Positions 47,622 through 56,894 of a stretch of 64,000 nt of DNA are shown piece by piece. Numbering within the stretch: position 1 is the first letter of the stretch; each line of letters opens with the position of its first letter. Source of the stretch: Candidatus Nitrospira allomarina. Its GTDB lineage: Bacteria; Nitrospirota; Nitrospiria; Nitrospirales; UBA8639. The notes beneath the pieces were generated by a model, which ran no database searches, was not told the origin of the DNA, and saw nothing but the letters and a program-made list of their open reading frames with translations. The stretch spans positions 620,001 through 684,000 of the forward strand of contig NZ_CP116967.1 in assembly GCF_032050975.1 (NCBI RefSeq), read 5' to 3'. Both the position numbers and the translations under genes were made by a program.

Positions 47622-47657
47622 TCTCGCCCCAGGTTTTCGCAGGGCATTCACTGGCAT

Positions 47658-48220
47658 TGCACAACTCCATGATCGTGTAGCATAGACCTTCCGACGCTCT
47701 TTTCAAGAAAAAGGAAATCGGTCATTTGAGGTAACTTTAAGTCCTGAATGACGACGAGCATGCCCAATAGCAGACGACCTCAGCTTTTGGAGTGTTTTTC
47801 TACCTGTCCAGGATTCAAGTTGTCAAATGATCTTTTGGCAAGGTAAGAAAGGCTCCATACGCTGTTCACTTCCCCTGGGGTCTTCCTACCCAGGGGCTGA
47901 TCATCCAACATCGCGAAGGGATGAATTTGGTGCTGGCCTGAAGCCACCGAAGATCTTGATTGACCTCGATTGATCAGCAAACATGCTCTTCTGAATATAA
48001 TGGAAATGGGATTTTTTCTTTGCCTATAGAAACCAATGTGGATTGAGCCCTGGTTCTCTGAAAGTTTTTATGGGGTCAATTTACAATGGTACGGTAAACC
48101 AGGTCAGCCCAAATAATCTAACTCTCCCATATTGCACATTGGCTTATTCCAATTTCCGCTCTGGAATTGTGTACCAATCTTGGTGGTGTCTATAATGAGT
48201 GGCTTGACTGGGGGTATGGT
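47658..48220. other. Intergenic stretch with one perfect hairpin
   Basis: No gene is supported. CCCCTGGG at 47872-47879 pairs with CCCAGGGG at 47889-47896 across a nine-base loop; no T run follows on either side, so it is not a standard terminator. Confidence 0.45.
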
Positions 48221-48352
48221 ATGACCTCACGATTGTGTGGAGTTCCCCATACCATCCAACCTAATTCATACGAAGAAGATGGGAAGAAACCGATTTTCCC
48301 TGGCACCATTCAGGGTGAAAAAGGCAATCCACCAGAAATGTTCAGAAGGTAA
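48221..48352 (+). CDS. Candidate short peptide before phhB, uncertain
   Basis: A 43-codon frame starts at ATG 48221 with GGGGG six bases upstream and ends at the ribosome-binding site of phhB. The peptide has one Cys and a hydrophilic body (MTSRLCGVPHTIQPNSYEED). It is of interest only because the next-but-one gene is a RiPP-type radical SAM enzyme. Family resemblance is absent, and it may be chance. Confidence 0.2.
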   Translation: MTSRLCGVPHTIQPNSYEEDGKKPIFPGTIQGEKGNPPEMFRR

Positions 48353-48363
48353 GGAGGAAACTA

Positions 48364-48708
48364 ATGAGTCTAGCAGATAACAAATGCGTACCTTGCCGTG
48401 GGGGCGTACCTCCGTTGGAACCTCAAAAAATCCAGGACCTCCTTGGTCAATTAGAAACGGGATGGGTGCTCAATGCTCAAGGTCATATTGAGAAAACCTA
48501 TACTTTTGACAACTTTGCAGATGCCTTGGCATTTACTAATCGAGTAGGAAATGTGGCGGAACTTGAGGGTCACCATCCTGATATATATTTGGCCTGGGGA
48601 AAATGCAAGGTAGAAATCTGGACTCACAAGATTCAAGGCCTCACCGAAAGTGATTTTTATTTAGCCGCCAAAGCTGATCGCGCCTTTCACCTTCCTGCTG
48701 CCTATTGA
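48364..48708 (+). CDS. phhB: 4a-hydroxytetrahydrobiopterin dehydratase (PCD)
   Basis: The 114-residue protein has the PCD core FANRVGNVAELEGHHPDIYL-like sequence with the catalytic HHPD motif, then KVEIWTHKIQGLTESDF. It dehydrates 4a-hydroxypterin in the recycling of pterin cofactors; in bacteria lacking aromatic hydroxylases it may serve molybdopterin or folate pathways. A strong AAGGAGGAAACT ribosome-binding site precedes it. It sits directly before the radical SAM gene, with the stop only eight bases before that ATG. Confidence 0.93.
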   Translation: MSLADNKCVPCRGGVPPLEPQKIQDLLGQLETGWVLNAQGHIEKTYTFDNFADALAFTNRVGNVAELEGHHPDIYLAWGKCKVEIWTHKIQGLTESDFYLAAKADRAFHLPAAY

Positions 48709-48716
48709 AGGCTCTT

Positions 48717-50666
48717 ATGGCCACCAGCCCGATTTTAATTCACCCGGTCGCTTCAGAAGCAAAACGAACCCAGACTGCGGCCTCTCAGGGCACCATCGAT
48801 TTCCGAACTTTCGGTACGAAGGTCGCACTGGTAACCATGCCATTTAGTTATTCGAAATTTCCCTCGATCCAATTAGGGACCCTCTCGTCCTTACTAAAAG
48901 CGCAGGGGATTGGTGCCCAAACCTATCATTTCAATCTCCAATTCGCCCATAAAATCGGGGTACCGTTATATGAAATCTTATGCGAAAAACGTGGCCTATT
49001 TGGCGAATGGCTGTTCTCTGCACTCCTGTTTCGGAATAATCCGAAACACAGGGAATATCCTATGGTGTTCAAACCCATCTTCGAAGACACGGCTCGGGAA
49101 GCCGGCTGTTCAATCAGTCATTTAGAAGAAATTGCCCGGTCGATTGCTCCTCAATTTTTAACCTGGTGCCTGACATCAGTGAATTGGAGTCAATTCGACG
49201 TGGTGGGCTTCACCTCCACATTCGATCAAAATGTCGCCAGCCTGAGTCTGGCCAAATTGATCAAAGACGTCTATCCCGATGTTCGGATTGTTTTTGGGGG
49301 GGCAAATTTCGACGGAGAAATGGGGCTGGAACATTTTCGGGCATTTCCCTGGATTGATTACGTCGTGATCGGAGAAGGTGAACAAGCCTTTCCTCCATTG
49401 GTGCAACGCATCCTCCTGGATGATGAAACGGATATTCCTCCCGGAGTGGCCTTTCGATGTGAAGGACAGATCAACTTTACCCCCCAGGAATCCTTATTCA
49501 CCAAGTTTTCAGAAACGCCCCCACCCGATTACGACGATTATTTTGCAGAGCTCCAGGAATTAGCCAAGCAGGGATCCACCGGATTGAACCGGATTCTGCT
49601 CTATGAAGGATCTCGCGGGTGCTGGTGGGGAGAAAAACATCATTGCACCTTTTGCGGATTAAATGCTCAAGCGATGGAATTCCGCGCAAAAAATCCTGCT
49701 CAGGTCGCCTCAGAATTGGACTATCTTTCCAGCCGCTATGACACCACCCGTTTTCGCTTGGTCGATAATATTATTGATATGAAATATGTGGACGGTGTCT
49801 TTGGGCAACTGGCCCAAGAACATGTGGACCTGGACGTGTTTATGGAGACGAAAAGCAATCTCAATAAACGCCAAATTCAGACACTGGCGAAGGGTGGGGT
49901 TAAATGCATGCAACCGGGCATCGAAAGCTTGAGTCCGGCGCAACTAAAGGAAATGGATAAGGGTGTCAGCCCACTACAAAACATTGAATGCTTAAAATGG
50001 AGCCGATATTACAATATTGACCTTTCCTGGAATATTTTATTGGGCTTTCCACAGGAAACAGATACCGATTACCAACACCAAATCGAGCTCATTCCCTCAT
50101 TGATCCACCTGCAACCTCCAGAATCCACGGCCAAACTCTGGCTCGAACGGTTTAGTCCATATTTTAAATGGCCTGAACGCTATGGTATTTGCCGAACAGG
50201 ACCGGGGTTAGCCTATGCCTATGTGTATGACGAACGGCAGGTTGATCTCAACAAAATCGCTTATGATTTTGAGTACACAATCGATTGGAAAGTCGATCCA
50301 CATCTCTATAAGGAACTCGTCAGACTTGTGGAAGAGTGGAAACAGCGATATCACTCTTCTAATCGGCCCTTTCTCTTCTTTGCAAAAGCCTTGAGCTATC
50401 TGACCGTTTATGATGGGAGAGGCTTAACTCCGACGAGCGAACGATTTGAAGGACCACAGGCCTTCATCTTAGAATTTTGCAATGAGCAACCCAAGTCCGT
50501 CGAACAGATTCGTAAAGCCTTGCAGAGTTGCTCCTTTCCAGGATCGGAGGAAGACATTATCGTGCCCATTACCGATATCCTCACGACATTGCAGGGGAAA
50601 AGACTAATGCATGAGGAAAGGGGCCGGTATTTTACTCTGGCCCTGCCGGTCAATCCTCATCGTTGA
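48717..50666 (+). CDS. RiPP-maturation-type cobalamin-dependent radical SAM enzyme
   Basis: ATG 48717, seven bases after GAAGG, gives 649 residues; TTG 48705 is an alternative. Residues about 35-230 form a B12-binding domain. The radical SAM domain has the family motif YEGSRGCWWGEKHHCTFCGL, where C-x7-C-x2-C binds the 4Fe-4S cluster. The wording matches RiPP maturation radical SAM protein 1 (TIGR03975). These enzymes C-methylate peptides. No clear precursor peptide gene, peptidase or exporter is nearby. Confidence 0.88.
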   Translation: MATSPILIHPVASEAKRTQTAASQGTIDFRTFGTKVALVTMPFSYSKFPSIQLGTLSSLLKAQGIGAQTYHFNLQFAHKIGVPLYEILCEKRGLFGEWLFSALLFRNNPKHREYPMVFKPIFEDTAREAGCSISHLEEIARSIAPQFLTWCLTSVNWSQFDVVGFTSTFDQNVASLSLAKLIKDVYPDVRIVFGGANFDGEMGLEHFRAFPWIDYVVIGEGEQAFPPLVQRILLDDETDIPPGVAFRCEGQINFTPQESLFTKFSETPPPDYDDYFAELQELAKQGSTGLNRILLYEGSRGCWWGEKHHCTFCGLNAQAMEFRAKNPAQVASELDYLSSRYDTTRFRLVDNIIDMKYVDGVFGQLAQEHVDLDVFMETKSNLNKRQIQTLAKGGVKCMQPGIESLSPAQLKEMDKGVSPLQNIECLKWSRYYNIDLSWNILLGFPQETDTDYQHQIELIPSLIHLQPPESTAKLWLERFSPYFKWPERYGICRTGPGLAYAYVYDERQVDLNKIAYDFEYTIDWKVDPHLYKELVRLVEEWKQRYHSSNRPFLFFAKALSYLTVYDGRGLTPTSERFEGPQAFILEFCNEQPKSVEQIRKALQSCSFPGSEEDIIVPITDILTTLQGKRLMHEERGRYFTLALPVNPHR

Positions 50667-50877
50667 CATTTTTGCCTAACAACTGGAATAAAAACGCCAC
50701 TCGCATTCACAAGCCACCGTATTTTTTTCTTCTTTTCATACACTTACTTTTTGGTGCGGTTCGTGCAGGATTTCTACCCATCGAACAATGTCAAAAAATC
50801 ATGAATTTGTTTGACAATTTTTTCTTACGAGGGTAGCCTATTAAGTTGTGCACAGATTTGCCGAAAACTCTTATAAA

Positions 50878-52833
50878 ATGAGCCACTTAGATAAAACATT
50901 ACAAGTTCACCGCTCCTTCATGCCTTTGCGAGCTGCTGGTTTTGCCCGCAACGTACTGGTTGGCTTCAGTGTGACTTTGATCACGTTAACTCTCTGTCCT
51001 CAACCAACACGGGGAGAAACCTCTTTTTTACCTCCCAATGATTCCACTGAGACCCTTACGTTTAATTATGCAATTGCGAATAGCTACTCTCGCCCAGCAA
51101 CCCCAATTGAGGCTCAACCGTTTGAGACGAGCACAAACCAGACCAATCAACAATCGTCTATCCTCATAAAACAAACTGGGGAAACTCCAGGCATGCCAGG
51201 GTTACCTACCAAGGATGACCCGAATCAGTCATCTGCAGAAGCCCTAGCTCGAACCCCAGAAAACCAGATTCAATCATCGAATCCTGTAAAACCCGTTGTT
51301 CCCTTATCAGTTGATGTTTCTCAGGAATCTAACGCTTCCCAAGATCAACGGATATTTTTATCTGACGAGAACAAATTTGAAGCCCTCGACACTCAACCTC
51401 AATTTTCAATTAACGCCTCCACAAAATTACGTTTTTACCCTGCTGACTCATCTGAGCAACGGTCGCAAGTTGCCCTAGCTCGATTTGCCAAAGTTTTCGA
51501 TCAAACATGGGAAGCGCCCCACCAGAGAAAGCCTGGGACTTATGGCACCATTCCCCTTGTTCTGAACGATGCCGTAGAGAAAAATCTTGAATATTTTCAG
51601 TATGGAATTCATGAACGATTTCAATCGTATCTTGACCGCTTTCATCATTACCAAGATCTTGTAGAACCCGTTTTTCGTGAACTGGGCCTCCCGCCGGAAC
51701 TCATGTATCTCTCACTCGTTGAGAGTGGGTTCAACCCACGTGCATTTTCTCGATCACGTGCTTCCGGCCCCTGGCAATTTATGAAAGGGACTGGGCGTGT
51801 GTATGGCCTCGATGTCGACTGGTATTTGGATGAACGGCGGGATCCGATTAAATCCACAGTTGCTGCCGCTCATCATCTTCGAGATTTATATGACCAATTT
51901 GGCTCCTGGCCTTTGGCCCTGGGGGCGTATAATGCGGGAAGCGGAAAAATTTCGCGGGCCATCAAAAAAACGGGCACCCGTGACTTTTGGAAGATTCGAC
52001 GGTCACGCTATATAAGACGTGAAACCAAAGACTATGTGCCTCGATTTATTGCAGCAACCCTTATTGCCCAAAATCCTACAGCCTATGGATTCACGACTCC
52101 GGACGGTGATCGGCATGAATTTGAAGAAGTTCTGATTACGAAACGCGTTCATCTTTCAGCCGTCACCCAACAAACTGGTATTCCCGTTGAGGAACTCCAA
52201 CGGCTGAACCCTGAACTTCGACGCAGTATCGTGCCCAGCCTTTCGACTCCTGGTTATTATTTAAAGGTACCCCTTGGAATGGCCTCGCTTGTTGAGGAAC
52301 TCCATCCGACGCTCGCTGTCTGGACACAACCTCCTCCCCCACCAACCGAATGGCATACGGTCAGACGGGGAGAGAGTTTATCGGTTGTAGCCAAACGATA
52401 TAGAATGAAAGTGAGTCAACTGAAAGAAATGAATAACTTGCGGAGCAATATAATACGAGTCGGAACCAAACTCCGGGTTCGTGGCGAGGGTAGTGACGAT
52501 GATGCTGACTCGGAAATTACCTGGTATCGCGTTCGATCCGGGGATTCCCTGGGAAGCATTGCCACTCGATTTAGAAAATCCGTCAACTCACTGATGAGAC
52601 TGAACAATCTCTCTAGCCATATTATTCATCCAGGAGATCGGTTACGCGTAAAAGGGGAACCTTCGGTCAGCCCTTCGAACAATAACAACTCTAAATGGTA
52701 TAAGGTCAGACGGGGAGATAGTTTATGGACGATTGCCAGACAATTTAGTATGAGTGTGAACGATTTGCGAGCACTCAACAACCTCTCTTCCAGCATTATC
52801 CAAGCTGGCCACATGTTAATGGTCAGCCAATAA
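50878..52833 (+). CDS. MltD-like membrane-bound lytic transglycosylase with LysM repeats
   Basis: The start is uncertain: ATG 50878 or GTG 50848, both with weak ribosome-binding sites. A hydrophobic signal lies at FARNVLVGFSVTLITLTL. A long Ser/Thr/Pro-rich linker precedes an SLT domain with catalytic Glu in SLVESGFNPRAFSRSRASGP. Three C-terminal LysM modules (WHTVRRGESLSVVAKRY, WYRVRSGDSLGSIATRF, WYKVRRGDSLWTIARQF) bind peptidoglycan. The enzyme cleaves glycan strands with formation of 1,6-anhydro-muramic acid. Confidence 0.92.
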   Translation: MSHLDKTLQVHRSFMPLRAAGFARNVLVGFSVTLITLTLCPQPTRGETSFLPPNDSTETLTFNYAIANSYSRPATPIEAQPFETSTNQTNQQSSILIKQTGETPGMPGLPTKDDPNQSSAEALARTPENQIQSSNPVKPVVPLSVDVSQESNASQDQRIFLSDENKFEALDTQPQFSINASTKLRFYPADSSEQRSQVALARFAKVFDQTWEAPHQRKPGTYGTIPLVLNDAVEKNLEYFQYGIHERFQSYLDRFHHYQDLVEPVFRELGLPPELMYLSLVESGFNPRAFSRSRASGPWQFMKGTGRVYGLDVDWYLDERRDPIKSTVAAAHHLRDLYDQFGSWPLALGAYNAGSGKISRAIKKTGTRDFWKIRRSRYIRRETKDYVPRFIAATLIAQNPTAYGFTTPDGDRHEFEEVLITKRVHLSAVTQQTGIPVEELQRLNPELRRSIVPSLSTPGYYLKVPLGMASLVEELHPTLAVWTQPPPPPTEWHTVRRGESLSVVAKRYRMKVSQLKEMNNLRSNIIRVGTKLRVRGEGSDDDADSEITWYRVRSGDSLGSIATRFRKSVNSLMRLNNLSSHIIHPGDRLRVKGEPSVSPSNNNNSKWYKVRRGDSLWTIARQFSMSVNDLRALNNLSSSIIQAGHMLMVSQ

Positions 52834-52866
52834 CCCACCTAATCGGGTTAAACGACTGAACCCATA

Positions 52867-53676
52867 CTATTTTCCCTCTCCTTTATCCTGAACTTGTGGA
52901 TTTTCAGGACTGCTCTTCTCGGTTCCATCCAGGTCGTTTGTTTCCGAGGAAGGAGAATCTTTGGCTTCTTCGGGCGCTAATACCTCCACCCGAAGAGCGG
53001 CTTCCGAGGCAAACGGAGATAAAGGAAATTCCTGGATAACCTTTTTATACTGCTCCACCGCTTCACTAATATTATCATCTGACTCTGCAATCTTCGCCAG
53101 CTCAAAAACTACCTGGTCTTTATTTAACGCATGTGGATTGGAAAGCACTGCCTCAAAAGCTTTTAGGGCGGCCTCTCGATTGCCATTAAGTAAATAGGCA
53201 AACCCCAATCGTTGCTGAACTAATCCAAGGAGGATCTGATTTTGCCCATATTCCTTGACCCATGAAGTATAGACATCTATCGCCCCCTGGTAATTTTTCT
53301 CCTCAATCATGCTGTTTCCCAATAAAAATGAGGAGACTCCCGCGCTAGGCGTACCGGGAAATTGATCAAGGATGTCTTTGAACATGCCTGAAGCCTTTTG
53401 AATATTCTCTTGACCCTTTTTGACATCATCCATAGGACGATCCAAATAGACTGTTTGCGCCTGGCCTTCCAATTCCCAGGCTTGTTCTTGATTGTTTTGA
53501 TTGAGCCAAATCAATGTCACTACCGCCACAATCACTGCCAGACTAAGAAAAATTCCTCCCCATACCAATGCCCGGTGCTCTTCGACAAAAAACAAAAACC
53601 GTTCTTTACTAGACAGAAACTGGGCTGGTTCCCCCATCGGAGATTTATTGCCAAGGTCCTTAATTTTATATCCCAT
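52867..53676 (-). CDS. YfgM-like membrane TPR protein
   Basis: The 269-residue protein has a short cytosolic start, one membrane helix near residues 38-58 (IFLSLAVIVAVVTLIWL) and tetratricopeptide repeats in the periplasm (NYQGAIDVYTSWVKEYGQ, NREAALKAFEAVLSNP, ISEAVEQYKKVIQEFP). The C-terminus is acidic and Ser-rich. YfgM-like proteins link the Sec translocon to periplasmic chaperones. Close to the MltD-like gene in convergent orientation. Confidence 0.85.
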   Translation of the reverse strand: MGYKIKDLGNKSPMGEPAQFLSSKERFLFFVEEHRALVWGGIFLSLAVIVAVVTLIWLNQNNQEQAWELEGQAQTVYLDRPMDDVKKGQENIQKASGMFKDILDQFPGTPSAGVSSFLLGNSMIEEKNYQGAIDVYTSWVKEYGQNQILLGLVQQRLGFAYLLNGNREAALKAFEAVLSNPHALNKDQVVFELAKIAESDDNISEAVEQYKKVIQEFPLSPFASEAALRVEVLAPEEAKDSPSSETNDLDGTEKSSPENPQVQDKGEGK

Positions 53677-53804
53677 AATTATTTTTCCCTCTCGTCACAG
53701 GACGACCCCATATTTTTTTTGCATGACGCATTGATCTAGGCGTGATGCCTTATACCCACGTGCCCTGATCATGTCAAACAGTATTCCACACTATTCCATT
53801 TGAG

Positions 53805-53832
53805 TTGACAAGGTCTAACTCACTGTTATAAT
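53805..53832 (+). promoter_or_regulatory. Consensus sigma-70 promoter for the tRNA-Val gene
   Basis: TTGACA at 53805-53810 and TATAAT at 53827-53832 are both perfect and spaced by 16 bases. The tRNA starts 26 bases beyond. Confidence 0.88.
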
Positions 53833-53857
53833 AGAATAATTGCAGTGTTCTATTTTT

Positions 53858-53933
53858 AGGCGGATAGCTCAGCTGGCAGAGCGCTGCCTTTACACGGCAG
53901 ATGTCGCAGGTTCGATCCCTGTTCCGCCTACCA
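53858..53933 (+). tRNA. tRNA-Val (anticodon TAC)
   Basis: The sequence folds as a full cloverleaf: acceptor AGGCGGA with TCCGCCT, D arm AGCTCAGCTGGCAGAGC, anticodon stem CTGCC/GGCAG with loop TTTACAC, T arm with GGTTCGATCC. CCA is encoded. TAC at 53891-53893 reads Val GTA codons. Confidence 0.97.
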
Positions 53934-54050
53934 AATATATTTTTTTGGCTTATGGTCTTCTTGATCTGATATATTACGAAATTCTTCATCGACTCCATTT
54001 CCTCTTTGAATGAATGCGTGGGCTATTTGCCCAAGATCAAAAAAATTTTC

Positions 54051-54129
54051 GGGGCCGTCGTTCAGCTAGGTTTAGGACGCCAGATTGTCAATCTGGAGGT
54101 CGCGGGTTCAAATCCCGTCGGCCCCGCCA
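54051..54129 (+). tRNA. tRNA-Asp (anticodon GTC)
   Basis: Acceptor GGGGCCG pairs with CGGCCCC, the anticodon stem CCAGA/TCTGG closes loop TTGTCAA, and the T arm reads GGTTCAAATCC. CCA is encoded after a G discriminator. The anticodon GTC is at 54087-54089. Confidence 0.97.
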
Positions 54130-54214
54130 TACCTCATCTCGCAGTGGTTTATTTCTGTATCAATTATCCCCTGTTTAGATTCTGATCAGCCTAGAGGAGG
54201 TCGAAAAACAATCT

Positions 54215-54934
54215 ATGACCTTTGCTGCCAATCCCTCTGAGTTCTTTGGATCTTTGGGCCTGCTATCAATTGTCATTCTTTTTATCCTGTCAATTTTTTC
54301 CGTGATTTCATGGGGAATCATCGTGAATAGATTCAGGCGATTTAGTCGCATCCGACAGGAAGAATCACAATTTCTACAATTGTATGAACAAAATCCCATC
54401 GACCAGCACACCTTAAGAAGCCAGGCTCAAACCTTAACTTACAGCCCAAGCTCAGTAGTATATTTGGGCATTACGGACCGCTTGCCAGAATCTTCCGATC
54501 TCTTCACCTCGAGACCTTCCATAGAAGGCAAACAGGCAGAGCGCTCCCCTAACCGACAGTATTTGGAAAAGGTCGCTCAATACATTATCCAGAACCAAAT
54601 CGGTCAACAGGAAGCCTATTTACCTTTTTTGGCGACCACAGGAAATCTGACTCCATTTATTGGTCTCCTTGGAACCGTCTTGGGCATTATCAATGCCTTC
54701 CATGAAATCGGCCTTCAAGGTTCAGCGAGCATTGCCGCAGTTGCTCCTGGAGTTTCTGAAGCACTAGTGGCCACTGCTGCTGGACTATTTGCCGCAATTC
54801 CTGCTGTGATGGCCTACAACTATTTTCTCTCAAGAATTCGAAAAATGTCCTTCAGAGTCGAGGCGTTTACAATTGAATTTCTCAATACGATAGAAGAAGC
54901 GGAAAAAGCCTATGAGGTGGAAGTAACCCGATGA
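54215..54934 (+). CDS. tolQ: TolQ (MotA/TolQ/ExbB proton channel)
   Basis: The 239-residue protein has three membrane helices; the second and third regions read [22 protein letters not shown] and [20 protein letters not shown], the TolQ/ExbB signatures. TolQ and TolR form the proton-driven motor that energises TolA at the septum. The gene follows AGAGGAGGTC, starts 86 bases after tRNA-Asp and overlaps tolR. A longer cytoplasmic loop near residues 85-115 ([10 protein letters not shown]) is Ser-rich. Confidence 0.95.
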   Translation: MTFAANPSEFFGSLGLLSIVILFILSIFSVISWGIIVNRFRRFSRIRQEESQFLQLYEQNPIDQHTLRSQAQTLTYSPSSVVYLGITDRLPESSDLFTSRPSIEGKQAERSPNRQYLEKVAQYIIQNQIGQQEAYLPFLATTGNLTPFIGLLGTVLGIINAFHEIGLQGSASIAAVAPGVSEALVATAAGLFAAIPAVMAYNYFLSRIRKMSFRVEAFTIEFLNTIEEAEKAYEVEVTR

Positions 54935-55371
54935 CTAGTGGATCAAAGCCTCGGCAATTTCTCTCTGAAATTAATGTCATTCCTCTCGTCGATGTCGTCC
55001 TAGTTCTTTTGGTAATTTTCATGGTTACCGCCCCGATGCTGCATCGGGGTTTAGACATTAACCTCCCGACAACAACTGCCAACAATATCAAAGCCGAAGA
55101 ACGATTGATTGTGACAATTCAGCGAGATCACACGCTATCCCTCGGCAACGACACGATTAGTTTGGTCAACTTACGAGCCAAGCTTCAAGAAGCCAAAACC
55201 TTAAATCCATTGATTTCAGTGTATCTTCGTGCGGACCAGACGGTTCCATATGGAACTGTTGTACAGGTCATGGATGAGGTAAAAGGGGCCAAAATTGAAC
55301 GTCTCGGAATGATTACCGGCCCGAAGACTGAAACACTAATCGAGGATGAGACCATCGGGATTTCCCGCTAA
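54931..55371 (+). CDS. tolR: TolR (ExbD-type)
   Basis: The 146-residue protein has a short N-terminus, one membrane helix ([18 protein letters not shown]) with the proton-linked Asp in VDVVL, and a periplasmic domain. It partners TolQ. The start overlaps the tolQ stop by four bases. The sequence DINLPTTTA after the helix is typical. Confidence 0.95.
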   Translation: MTSGSKPRQFLSEINVIPLVDVVLVLLVIFMVTAPMLHRGLDINLPTTTANNIKAEERLIVTIQRDHTLSLGNDTISLVNLRAKLQEAKTLNPLISVYLRADQTVPYGTVVQVMDEVKGAKIERLGMITGPKTETLIEDETIGISR

Positions 55372-55382
55372 GCGTTTGACCA

Positions 55383-56876
55383 ATGGGACATGCTGAATCC
55401 CCCAGTCTAATTTCCCTGGGGCTCGCTACTGACGTTTCTCAAAAAGATGCCTCATTCCGTTGGGGAATCGCCACATCAGGTTTTTTCCATGCTGTCGTCA
55501 TCATGATGGCCCTGTTCCTACGCTTTCAATCGACAGTTGAGGAACCTCTTCGAGCCATCGATGTCACTCTTATTTCTATACCCGAAACCCAAGCTCCGGC
55601 TCCAAGCCAAAAAAAATCTTCTCCCCCACCGCCATCCCAACATAAATCCCAACCAACAAAAAAAATAGAACCAACAAAAACGCAACCCATAGCCCCCCCC
55701 CTTCCTCCTTTACCCGTGCCAAAAGCCTCCGAGCGATTATCGGAATTCATGGAGGGGGCTGTTGGCTCAATCGTGATGCCTCACAAACAAGAAATGACTT
55801 CACCGACACCCCCGCCCCCTATAAACGAACAACCTCCCTCGAATGACCAGTTACCGTTGTTTGAAAACCTTCGAATGCCTCCTAGTGCTCCGCAAATTTC
55901 ACGCCCGGAACGCTTACATCCCTCACAACCCTTAGTCATTCCCAAACCTGCTCCAACTCCAGCACCATCTTCTAAAGAGGCTGCGCCCCCCACAACGGTT
56001 CCTCCCGAGCCTCAAGGTTCGGAATCACAACCTCAGGTTTCTAAAATTGAACCAACTGTCAAGCTAGCTCCTGTGCTACCGGAATTGAGTTCGGTGACCC
56101 CATTCAGGACATCCAAAAAAGAAATAAAACCCAACGACGCTTCTCCAATAAACAATCTTGAGGAATCTCTCAAACGAACCATTCCAACAGTTCCGATACC
56201 TGCGCAAACTCCAAAAATAAAAAAACAGCACAAAGCCATTACACCAAAACAGGAAAAGCCTTTCGTCCCTGAAGTCTCTCCTCCTCAATTAGCCCAAATC
56301 TCTCCCTCCACACCACTGGAAAAAGTTCCCCAACGTGAGAAAATGTCAGATATGATGAAGCAATTACTGGAAGAGGCTAGAGTTCCAAATTTACAATCGT
56401 CTCCACCCACACCATCCTCTCAACAACCATTGCCCTCCTCTTCCACATCAACCGAGCCGGTCCAGTCTGAAATTGATCAACAAATTGCAAAATTATCTAT
56501 TCCCAATGTCACGCCCGTCGAATCGATTAAGGAACGACTCCAACGGCTCGAGGTGCAGCCCAACTCAAAACCAGGCCAGTCGTCGTCTCCGGCTTCTCCT
56601 GGAAAAAACAAATATTTGGCAATGGTCGAGGACAGAATTGACCACGAGTGGAGAGCCCTTCCACTGGTCACAAACCCTCCGGTCGTGGTCCTCAAATTCC
56701 GCATTTCCCGATTTGGAGAAATTTCTCATATTCACATTGATGAAAGTTCAGGAAACGGGAACTACGACTCCGCAGCCAAACGGGCGGTATCTGCCGTGAA
56801 CCCATTACCACCTTTTCCACCAGACATTTCCGAACCATTCTTCGAAGTACGATTTCGATTCATCAAAAAAGATTAG
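55383..56876 (+). CDS. tolA: TolA-like protein with TonB-type C-terminal domain
   Basis: The 497-residue protein has a single membrane helix near residues 30-47, a long Pro/Ser/Gln-rich periplasmic linker (about 65-400) and a C-terminal TonB/TolA domain with VVLKFRISRFGEISHIHI. The linker replaces the Ala-rich helix of E. coli TolA and resembles TonB in composition. Position between tolR and tolB supports the TolA role. It would reach the outer-membrane Pal complex. Confidence 0.88.
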   Translation: MGHAESPSLISLGLATDVSQKDASFRWGIATSGFFHAVVIMMALFLRFQSTVEEPLRAIDVTLISIPETQAPAPSQKKSSPPPPSQHKSQPTKKIEPTKTQPIAPPLPPLPVPKASERLSEFMEGAVGSIVMPHKQEMTSPTPPPPINEQPPSNDQLPLFENLRMPPSAPQISRPERLHPSQPLVIPKPAPTPAPSSKEAAPPTTVPPEPQGSESQPQVSKIEPTVKLAPVLPELSSVTPFRTSKKEIKPNDASPINNLEESLKRTIPTVPIPAQTPKIKKQHKAITPKQEKPFVPEVSPPQLAQISPSTPLEKVPQREKMSDMMKQLLEEARVPNLQSSPPTPSSQQPLPSSSTSTEPVQSEIDQQIAKLSIPNVTPVESIKERLQRLEVQPNSKPGQSSSPASPGKNKYLAMVEDRIDHEWRALPLVTNPPVVVLKFRISRFGEISHIHIDESSGNGNYDSAAKRAVSAVNPLPPFPPDISEPFFEVRFRFIKKD

Positions 56877-56894
56877 AAGGACACCAGCTATATT

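Noticed and set aside
47872-47896. Perfect hairpin considered as a terminator
   Set aside because: No T tract follows on either strand and it is not close to a gene end.
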